Shown: piece after piece, positions 33,707 to 39,671 of the stretch
Layout of the letters: each line of letters begins with the position of its first letter
Numbering within the stretch: the stretch's first letter is position 1
DNA from: JBDREF01 sp043820045
GTDB taxonomy: Bacteria > Planctomycetota > Phycisphaerae > Sedimentisphaerales > Anaerobacaceae
Reading direction: 5' to 3'
Assembly (NCBI GenBank): GCA_043820045.1
Contig: JBDREF010000250.1
Coordinates: 1-39,671, forward strand
Length of the DNA stretch: 39,671 nucleotides
Position numbers and translations under genes: made by a program
The notes under the pieces: generated by a model
The model's input: only the letters and a program-made list of their open reading frames with translations
What the model was told of the DNA's origin: nothing
Databases searched by the model: none

Positions 33707-35186
33707 TCTTTATATCTACTATCTGCCGTTTGACGCATTGCGTTGCTTCGATTCCAGCAAGCAGCGCCCTTGCCTTTGTAATCATTTCCTGCCATTCGGC
33801 TTGCGGGTCGGAATCTGCGACTATGCCGCCGCCCGCCTGCACAAAGGCTTTCTGACCGGTAATAATAATCGTTCTTATGGCGATATTCAAGCACACACTC
33901 CCGTCTATGCCAATAAAGCCGATACTGCCGGTATAGACCCCTCTTGCTGTGGGCTCGGTTTCGTCGATGATTTCCATCGAGCGAATCTTGGGGGCGCCGG
34001 TGATTGAGCCGCCGGGAAACATTGCCTTCAGGACGTCACAGAATGAAATCTCATTGCGAAGCCGCCCCGCTATGGTTGCCACCGCGTGAAAAACCGTCGG
34101 ACAGGTCTCTATCGTACGAGGTTGGACTACCGTCCTTGTCCCAGGCCTGCATATCTTCGCCACATCATTGCGTTCCAGGTCAACTATCATGTTCAACTCG
34201 GCCTGTTCCTTTTCGCAGTGGAGCAGCTCGTTGTAATTCACGGCGTTGATTTGCTTTGCCTGCGAACCGGCATGAGCCGCCTCGTCGAAACGAGGGCGGG
34301 TGCCCTTTATCGGCTTGGTTCGAACAAGACCGTCGGCAATCGTTATAAACATCTCGGGCGATGCACTTACAACGTGAAAACTTCCACCGTCAATATAAGC
34401 TGCGTAACCGCTCGGATTGTAATGGTTCTGCCAATGATAAAGCTCGACAGGCATGGCGTTGTAATCACATTCAAATCGGTGCGAGAAGTTGATCTGATAC
34501 ACCTCGCCATCGTATATATACCGCTTTATTTTATCAACCGTCCGGAGGTAATACTCCTTGTCCATGTTGTGCCGAAGTCGCGAGAAATCGATATTGGCGA
34601 GGTCTGAGGAACGTGGTTGCGAGACTCGAATTTTTTGAGATTCATCCAACAACTGTTCCAAAGCTGCGAGCTTTTCTTCGGGCTGTTCGACATCGCCGGG
34701 CAACTTCAGAGCCATCAGCCAGAAAGTCTTCTCGACATGGTCATACGTAATGAGCCGGTCATAGAAGCACAGGCGAATCAGGGGCATTCCAACATCATCA
34801 ATTGCGGTCTCCGGCAGCTTTTCGATGTATCTGCCAAGCTCATAGCTGAAATATCCTATCCAGCCGCCGCAAAAGGCGCCCCGTGGCGGCAATCCAGCGG
34901 AGTCACCCTGATGGCGATCTATCACATATTTGGCCAGGACTTTTTGGAGCTTGTCAAAAGGGTCCCCTTGCCCCGCTTCGAAATCGAAAACCTCCCTGGG
35001 CTCAGCGGCCCAATAGCTGAACCCGTCGGCGTCTGTCTTGGCCGTATTGCCGCCAAGGATCGATGCTGATTTCAGCAAAGCGACTCTCCCACTCAGAGCC
35101 GGCAATGCCAGAGATGCACGTACCCTGCGACATCGAAGCTCGCAGCGAACGCTTTCATTCTGTTTGGCCACCATCCCTGCCGTCAT
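33627..35186 (-). CDS. pabB: Aminodeoxychorismate synthase component I PabB
   Basis: A 519-residue chorismate-binding enzyme. ATG 35186 overlaps the deoC stop as ATGA. PIKGTRPR (292-299) has the Lys that distinguishes PabB from TrpE, where it is Ala; ELNMIVDLERNDVAKIC and FPGGSITGAPKIRSMEIID (with GGSITGAPK at 392-400) complete the active site. The N-terminal domain has the weaker GGWIGYFSYELGRYIE motif. The C-terminal ~26 residues (from about 494) are Lys/Thr/Gln-rich, unlike the family, and are translated from the heptad array. The amidotransferase pabA is not in the window. Confidence 0.92.
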   Translation of the reverse strand: MTAGMVAKQNESVRCELRCRRVRASLALPALSGRVALLKSASILGGNTAKTDADGFSYWAAEPREVFDFEAGQGDPFDKLQKVLAKYVIDRHQGDSAGLPPRGAFCGGWIGYFSYELGRYIEKLPETAIDDVGMPLIRLCFYDRLITYDHVEKTFWLMALKLPGDVEQPEEKLAALEQLLDESQKIRVSQPRSSDLANIDFSRLRHNMDKEYYLRTVDKIKRYIYDGEVYQINFSHRFECDYNAMPVELYHWQNHYNPSGYAAYIDGGSFHVVSASPEMFITIADGLVRTKPIKGTRPRFDEAAHAGSQAKQINAVNYNELLHCEKEQAELNMIVDLERNDVAKICRPGTRTVVQPRTIETCPTVFHAVATIAGRLRNEISFCDVLKAMFPGGSITGAPKIRSMEIIDETEPTARGVYTGSIGFIGIDGSVCLNIAIRTIIITGQKAFVQAGGGIVADSDPQAEWQEMITKARALLAGIEATQCVKRQIVDIKKINMKYETPGMKQIQMTETQNSKQVE

Positions 35187-35908
35187 TGGGCCTGCCCCGC
35201 CCTGATCTCGTTAATAATCTGAACCCCGGAGGAAGTGCCGATCCTTTCCGCTCCGGCGGCCAACATTTCAAGGGCCTGTTTGGCCGTTCTTATCCCGCCG
35301 GCAGCCTTTATCCTGCAGTTCGGAGCCGCCTCTTTCATCAGCCTTATATCTTCAATTGTCGCGCCTCCGGCAGGGTGCAACCCAGTGCTGGTCTTAACAA
35401 AATCCACGCCGACTTCCTGTGCGATTCGGCAGGCGAATATTTTCTGATCCTTATCCAGAGCGGCCGATTCGATAATCACCTTCAGCACGACCGCCGGCCT
35501 CATGGAACGGCAGAGTTTCCGCACGGATTGCAACTGGTTCCACAGGTATTTCGAGTCACCTTCGATTATCGCCGCCAAATCGGCAACCATGTCGATCTCA
35601 TCAGCGCCGTCAAAGATGGCCTCCCTGGCCTGGGCGACCTTGATCCTGGTCGAATCGGCGCCAAGTGGCAGACTGACAACGCCCCCGACAGCGACTTTCG
35701 AGCCGGCCAGTAACTCGGCCGCTACGGCTACCCATCGGCCGTTCACACAGACCGTATGAAAACCGTAGTCCTTCGCCTCCATGCATAGCTGCCTGATTTG
35801 CTCTTTTGTCGCCGTAGCATTGAGCAGCGTATGGTCGATACAGCCGGCTAACTGACTGTCTGAAATTTGGGATTCACTGTTGGTCATTTGTTGTTCAATA
35901 TTCACCAT
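35183..35908 (-). CDS. deoC: Deoxyribose-phosphate aldolase DeoC
   Basis: A 241-residue class I aldolase that splits 2-deoxyribose-5-phosphate into glyceraldehyde-3-phosphate and acetaldehyde. The Schiff-base lysine is Lys172 (DFVKTSTGLHPAG) and the proton-relay lysine Lys201 (RIKAAGGIRT); DEIDMV holds the catalytic Asp near 106. Conserved sequence begins only at residue ~19 (QLAGCIDHTLL); the first ~18 residues come from the heptad array. ATG 35908 is used, with ATG 35887 an equal alternative. Seven nt after the P-loop/deoxyribosyltransferase-like gene and overlapping pabB by 4 nt. Confidence 0.94.
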   Translation of the reverse strand: MVNIEQQMTNSESQISDSQLAGCIDHTLLNATATKEQIRQLCMEAKDYGFHTVCVNGRWVAVAAELLAGSKVAVGGVVSLPLGADSTRIKVAQAREAIFDGADEIDMVADLAAIIEGDSKYLWNQLQSVRKLCRSMRPAVVLKVIIESAALDKDQKIFACRIAQEVGVDFVKTSTGLHPAGGATIEDIRLMKEAAPNCRIKAAGGIRTAKQALEMLAAGAERIGTSSGVQIINEIRAGQAQ

Positions 35909-35916
35909 CCGGCATT
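35854..35916. repeat. Heptanucleotide-phased array at the deoC start
   Basis: Nine consecutive 7-nt units tile 35854-35916 on the + strand, several ending in ATT (TGAAATT, TGGGATT, GGTCATT, CAATATT, CGGCATT). Read as deoC they are of TTGAATG / GTGAATA type. The array contains both candidate deoC start codons and the 7-nt gap to the preceding gene. Confidence 0.72.
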
Positions 35917-37001
35917 CAACTTCTTATATACCCTTTCTTTCCAAAAAAGTCCAATGCCGCAGCGGTATTGTCAAATACTTTCGTCGCCGTTTGTGTGACA
36001 AATACCGAAGGGCTCTGCCTGGCGGTCCAGACTACGTAAACCTCCTTGGCGGCTTCGTGGGCGTGCTGGAGTTCTCTTTCGACGCCGCTGGAAATTGCGG
36101 CCCGCCCGTCGTCCATACTCGGGACAAAGCTGATTATCATGTCCGACTGGTCAATCAGCATGAAATCGCGGGCGTAGGTCTGACTGTTGATATCACGTTC
36201 GATTTGCCGGACCTCGTGTAAATCGAGCCGGACTTTTCGCCCCAGAACCGTGACCTCGACGTGATCCAGTCCTTCCCGGCTCGCCCGCGCCCCTCTCTGC
36301 GGCAGATACGCTTCTTCAAGATCGCCCGGGTCAAAACAGATAAACGACTGTTTCATCAGCCGTCTGAATTCGTAAATCTCTTCCCGCACATCCTCCATAT
36401 CGACGACAGCGGTCATCGGAAAGCTCAGATAAGCCCTTTTGCCGCGGCCCTCAAAAACGAGCCCATAGAAAGTCTCGACAGTCTCCTCTTCGGCGCCCCG
36501 AGCAAGGCAATAAAAAGGAACGGTCTCGCTCACACCTTTGCAGAGCATTTCGGTCCCGATGATTTCCTCTTCCCGCCATACAATCAAATCTTTCAAACTG
36601 TGCTCGACGGCATGTTCATCCGTGAGCCGCGTGTGCAGGGCTGCAACGCCGTCAATCAGGCAGATGTACATATCGGCATTCAGCTTGCGCATCTGGTCGA
36701 AATCGACAGCAGGGAACAAGCCGTGCCGCCAGCGGAAAGTCGCGTGGGTATTGATGATCATATTGGGAACGGCTTCAACTCTTGCGATAATGTCCTTGAA
36801 GACGCTGCGGCGAAGAGAACTGAGCCTTTTCATCGGTATGTCCAGGATTTTGCCGGGCGGAATATCAGGCGCCTCGGCATACATACGGTCGCCGACATTG
36901 CACAGAAGCACCTCTTTTCCCCTCCCGGCTGCAAGTTCACATACCTTTTCAAGATAGCTTTTCTTGTCAATGCCGACCATCCCGGTTACAACAACAATCA
37001 T
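35916..37001 (-). CDS. P-loop kinase-like / nucleoside 2-deoxyribosyltransferase-like two-domain protein
   Basis: A 361-residue protein with ATG 37001. Residues 1-~185 begin as a P-loop nucleotide kinase (MIVVVTGMVGIDKKSYLEKV), resembling archaeal adenylate kinase, but the loop is degenerate: Asp12 stands where the last Gly of GxxxxGK is expected and Lys14 where Ser/Thr is. Residues ~190-361 resemble nucleoside 2-deoxyribosyltransferases: YLSFPMT, then YARDFMLIDQSDMIISFVP and SSGVERELQHAHEAAKEVYVVW, with Glu308 or Glu310 as possible catalytic acid. Immediate linkage to deoC supports a deoxynucleoside salvage role. No exact function can be assigned; ATP binding may be lost. Confidence 0.65.
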   Translation of the reverse strand: MIVVVTGMVGIDKKSYLEKVCELAAGRGKEVLLCNVGDRMYAEAPDIPPGKILDIPMKRLSSLRRSVFKDIIARVEAVPNMIINTHATFRWRHGLFPAVDFDQMRKLNADMYICLIDGVAALHTRLTDEHAVEHSLKDLIVWREEEIIGTEMLCKGVSETVPFYCLARGAEEETVETFYGLVFEGRGKRAYLSFPMTAVVDMEDVREEIYEFRRLMKQSFICFDPGDLEEAYLPQRGARASREGLDHVEVTVLGRKVRLDLHEVRQIERDINSQTYARDFMLIDQSDMIISFVPSMDDGRAAISSGVERELQHAHEAAKEVYVVWTARQSPSVFVTQTATKVFDNTAAALDFFGKKGYIRS

Positions 37002-37047
37002 ATTCTACCCGTTCCTATAACGTGATTACGTGCCTGTGGATCGCTAC

Positions 37048-37076
37048 GATATACAATAACCGTCTGTTCAACACAA
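37048..37076 (-). promoter_or_regulatory. Candidate promoter for the six-gene deoC-pabB-scpB run
   Basis: On the - strand TTGTGT (complement 37071-37076), a 17-nt spacer and TATATC (complement 37048-37053) lie ~47 nt before the first ATG of the run. Matches are partial. Confidence 0.3.
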
Positions 37077-37279
37077 CGTTTTTCTCGCAATTATGCGGTT
37101 CACAGCCGGAATCGACACCGATGTATCGCCCAAGAGGGAAACTATGGCCGAGACATCCCCTTTATGTTGTTGTGGGGCATGAAGGCGACAATCTCTCGAC
37201 AGTTATCACACACAACGAATACGAACCATTCGAGCAATATTAGCGGGAGGTACTGGAGAAAAAATGGCGGGCAAAGTCA

Positions 37280-38371
37280 TTACAGGTTTTGCAGCCGCTG
37301 CTGCCTGTCGTAGTCCTTCAATGCCGCGATCAGCTCGTCCATATCGCCTGCCATTATCCTGTCCAGACTGTAGAGCGACAGATTAATCCTATGGTCGGTT
37401 ACACGATTTTGCGGGAAATTGTAGGTTCTAATCTTCTGGGACCTGTCGCCGGAACCGATCATGCTCTTGCGTTGTGAATCGCGCTCGGCCCGGTTTTTAC
37501 TCCGATGATATTCGTATATCCTGCTTCGCAGAATCCGCCATGCCTTGGCGCGATTCTTATGCTGGCTCTTCTCATCCTGCATATTTACGGTGATTCCCGT
37601 CGGGATGTGTTCGAGCCTGATTGCGCTGCTGACCTTGTTGACGTTTTGTCCGCCGGGCCCGCTGGATCTACTGACGTGCTCAACAACGTCGTCTGGTGAT
37701 ATCTCAATATCTATTTCCTCCGGCTCAGGCAGCACGGCCACGGTAGCCGCCGAAGTATGAATTCTGCCCTGAGATTCCGTTTCCGGAACACGCTGGACCC
37801 GGTGACCTCCCCCTTCGTATCCCAATTTTGACCAAACGCCCGGCCCCTTGATGCCGAATATGACTTCGCGAAAACCGCTCTTCTCCGTCACGCTGAAATC
37901 AAATTGCTCGATCTTCCACTTCTGAACTTCGGCGTATTTTATATACATGCCATACAAGTCGCGTGCGAACAGGGCTGCCTCTTCTCCGCCGGTACCGGCC
38001 CGTATTTCCATAATGATCGAATCGATATCCATATCGTCGGCCATCACCATACTGTTGGTGATTTCCTCAAGCACGCGCTCCTTTCGGTCCTCCAACTGCT
38101 CCCGCTCCTCGTTCGCCATGGCTTTGAGTTCGTTGTCTGAACTGTCGGCGAATATTTGCTCGGCCTCCTCAATACCGGCCACCGCTTTTTTGTACTGGCG
38201 ATACTTCGTAACGATCCCCCTGAGTTTGGCCTGCTCTTTGGACAGCGCCACCAGCTTCGTCGAGTCGCGGGTGATATCCGGATCGGCAATCTGCTTCTCT
38301 ATCTCGCTGTAACGCATCTCAATCTCGTTGAGTTTCGTCAGCAGGCTATCATTGTGTTCAACCATAGACAT
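37280..38371 (-). CDS. prfA: Peptide chain release factor 1
   Basis: A 363-residue class I release factor. ATG 38371 has AGG six nt upstream; ATG 38365 is an alternative and a GTG at 38389 is less likely. The GGQ peptidyl-hydrolysis motif is in RSSGPGGQNVNK. The stop-codon-reading PxT tripeptide is PET in HRVQRVPETESQGRIHTSA, identifying RF1 (UAA/UAG) rather than RF2 (SPF). The N-terminal coiled region and overall length are normal. It follows rpmE, a common pairing; prmC is not adjacent. Confidence 0.97.
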   Translation of the reverse strand: MSMVEHNDSLLTKLNEIEMRYSEIEKQIADPDITRDSTKLVALSKEQAKLRGIVTKYRQYKKAVAGIEEAEQIFADSSDNELKAMANEEREQLEDRKERVLEEITNSMVMADDMDIDSIIMEIRAGTGGEEAALFARDLYGMYIKYAEVQKWKIEQFDFSVTEKSGFREVIFGIKGPGVWSKLGYEGGGHRVQRVPETESQGRIHTSAATVAVLPEPEEIDIEISPDDVVEHVSRSSGPGGQNVNKVSSAIRLEHIPTGITVNMQDEKSQHKNRAKAWRILRSRIYEYHRSKNRAERDSQRKSMIGSGDRSQKIRTYNFPQNRVTDHRINLSLYSLDRIMAGDMDELIAALKDYDRQQRLQNL

Positions 38372-38512
38372 CGCCAGCCTAAAACGCACGGCAACAGCCC
38401 CAAATCTGTTACGCCATCACGCAACAATACATTCGAGTCGGACTAAAAGTACAAAAAGCCCCCACCCCGGTGTTAATCGAATGGGAGCGCGAAATGTAAC
38501 GTCAGGAATCAG

Positions 38513-38770
38513 CTACTGTTGCCGATCTTTTTTTCCGTCAGGGGTTTTGCCGGCCGAGGCCGTCTTGATATAGCTCGTGCCGTATTTCTTCTGGAACCGT
38601 TCGATTCGCCCGGCGGTATCTACGTACTTCTGCTTGCCCGTATAGAAGGGATGGCACATCGAGCATATCTCGGCGTGTATTTCTTCTGCCGTGCTGCAAG
38701 TCTCAAAAGTACTCCCACAGCCGCAATGAACCACGACCTTGTTATACTTCGGATGTATATCTTTTTTCAT
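38513..38770 (-). CDS. rpmE: 50S ribosomal protein L31
   Basis: An 85-residue L31 of the zinc-containing type: Cys16, Cys18, Cys36 and Cys39 are in place (HCGCGSTFET and CSMCHPFYTGK). MKKDIHPKYNKVVVHC is the usual start, with GGAG upstream of ATG 38770. The C-terminal ~15 residues are a Lys/Asp-rich tail. Confidence 0.97.
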   Translation of the reverse strand: MKKDIHPKYNKVVVHCGCGSTFETCSTAEEIHAEICSMCHPFYTGKQKYVDTAGRIERFQKKYGTSYIKTASAGKTPDGKKDRQQ

Positions 38771-38802
38771 GACTTAAACGCTCCAATATATGCAAAACAC
38801 TT

Positions 38803-38830
38803 ATATTAGCAGCATTCGCGGATATTTCAA
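38803..38830 (-). promoter_or_regulatory. Candidate rpmE promoter
   Basis: On the - strand TTGAAA (complement 38825-38830), a 16-nt spacer and TAATAT (complement 38803-38808) lie ~33 nt before the rpmE ATG. Confidence 0.4.
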
Positions 38831-38840
38831 CAGAATTTTT

Positions 38841-38870
38841 TTGCAATTGTTCGGCGTTCGTGGTTATATT
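38841..38870 (+). promoter_or_regulatory. Candidate dapB promoter
   Basis: TTGCAA (38841-38846), an 18-nt spacer and TATATT (38865-38870) lie ~39 nt before the dapB ATG, back to back with the rpmE promoter. Confidence 0.45.
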
Positions 38871-38908
38871 TTTCCAGGTTAATTGATTACGAAATGTGGG
38901 TCCTGCAA

Positions 38909-39671
38909 ATGGGAATCAAACTTATAGTAGTTGGCGCTGCCGGGAGAATGGGTGCCCGAATCCTGGCGCTGGCGGCCGATTCCGACCGGTTCGATATCGT
39001 CGGAGCGGTCGAGAGGCAGGATTGCCCCGACCTGGGCAAGGATGCCGGCCTCGTGGCGGCCTCAGGACCGATGGGTATCGTGCTTTCTGCCACCTATCCG
39101 GCGGCAGCCGTTGATGTCGCAATCGACTTTTCGCTGCCTGAAGCAGTGGACAAAACCATCGATTATTGCCTTGAAAACGGCGTTGCCCTGGTTTCGGGCA
39201 CCACAGGCCTGAGCGACCAGCAGCGTGAAAAACTCAAAGCAGCTTCCGGCAAAATCCCCGTTTTGTACACCACCAATATGAGTGTAGGGATGAACGTGCT
39301 ATTCTCTCTGGTCGGGAAAGTCGCTTCGATGCTCGGCAGCGAATATGACGTGGAGATAATAGAGCAGCACCATCGGTTCAAGAAAGACGCCCCCAGCGGC
39401 AGTGCTCTGACCTTGGCGGAAAACGTCTGCAAAGAAACGGGCCGGGATTTCCCGGAATCCGTCGTCCACGGCAAATACGGCAAAGACGCCCTGCGTCAAA
39501 AAGGAACCGTGGGAATGCACGCTGTCCGAGCCGGCGATATAACAGGTGTTCATTCGGTGATCTTTGGCACGCTTGGCGAGACGGTCACTCTGAATCACAC
39601 CGCCAACAGCAGAGACACATTCGTCAGGGGAGCATTGCGAGCGGCTGAGTGGATTGCCGGAAAACAGCCCG
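38909..39671 (+). CDS. dapB: 4-hydroxy-tetrahydrodipicolinate reductase (3' partial)
   Basis: The frame is open from ATG 38909 to the window end (254 codons); only the last few residues are missing. An ATG at 38894 in the same frame would add five residues. The Rossmann loop is VVGAAGRMGAR near the start. GTTGLSDQQ and the catalytic signature EQHHRFKKDAPSGSA (152-166, His154/155 and Lys159) define DapB, which reduces the cyclic precursor in the lysine and diaminopimelate pathway using NAD(P)H. VAIDFSLPEAV lies mid-protein as usual. Confidence 0.96.
   Translation, partial: MGIKLIVVGAAGRMGARILALAADSDRFDIVGAVERQDCPDLGKDAGLVAASGPMGIVLSATYPAAAVDVAIDFSLPEAVDKTIDYCLENGVALVSGTTGLSDQQREKLKAASGKIPVLYTTNMSVGMNVLFSLVGKVASMLGSEYDVEIIEQHHRFKKDAPSGSALTLAENVCKETGRDFPESVVHGKYGKDALRQKGTVGMHAVRAGDITGVHSVIFGTLGETVTLNHTANSRDTFVRGALRAAEWIAGKQP

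Noticed and set aside
38461..38474. CCCCGGTGTTAA shared with 14565-14576 as a regulatory repeat
   Set aside because: Only two copies, no symmetry and different contexts; chance is adequate.
1..39671. tRNA, rRNA, integrase, transposase or attachment sites
   Set aside because: None recognised by eye on either strand; a dedicated tRNA or ncRNA covariance search could still find one.

Overview
The window is an ordinary-looking stretch of bacterial chromosome with no transposase, integrase, phage gene, CRISPR array, rRNA or tRNA that I can see. Gene content points to a Gram-negative (diderm) bacterium with anaerobic metabolism. A type II secretion (T2SS) operon implies an outer membrane. A ferredoxin-linked 2-oxoacid oxidoreductase, a multihaem cytochrome c, a SpoVG with a zinc-ribbon insert, and a secreted polysaccharide lyase fused to an esterase are also present. 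Together these suggest Planctomycetota, probably Phycisphaerae; this placement is inference from gene style, not a computed result.

Layout. (1) 2-796: 3' part of a metallophosphatase/multihaem cytochrome c fusion. (2) 863-14421, + strand: a T2SS locus in the textbook order gspC-D-E-F-G-H-I-J-K-L-M, covering the secretin, ATPase, inner-membrane platform, major and minor pseudopilins and the L/M assembly proteins; gspN and the prepilin peptidase gspO are absent. (3) 14845-15126: a small FlgM-like anti-sigma factor behind a possible sigma-28 promoter. (4) 18955-15287, - strand: clpX, a beta-class DNA methyltransferase, ispE and spoVG. (5) 21867-19199, - strand: korD-A-B-C. (6) 22059-30812: a carbohydrate region with nagA, a divergent galactokinase-like GHMP kinase, a class III aminotransferase, a Gfo/Idh oxidoreductase and, divergent from the last, a 988-residue secreted lyase-esterase. 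(7) 37001-30866, - strand: a tight six-gene run of P-loop/deoxyribosyltransferase-like protein, deoC, pabB, pabC-like, Nif3-like and scpB. (8) 38770-37280, - strand: rpmE and prfA. (9) 38909-end, +: 5' part of dapB.

The T2SS could export the lyase-esterase and similar enzymes; their products (amino or acidic sugars) could feed NagA, the sugar kinase, the oxidoreductase and the aminotransferase. That link is inference from proximity.

The most unusual signal is not a gene. At four gene junctions (7053-7122, 31462-31553, 33567-33706, 35854-35916) the DNA can be tiled without slippage, or nearly so, into degenerate 7-nt units of GAA/TTC character. At two junctions the units form inverted arrays. 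They run into the coding sequence and supply odd N- or C-terminal extensions to PabB, PabC, DeoC and ScpB. They resemble, in unit length only, the short tandem heptanucleotide repeats known from cyanobacteria.
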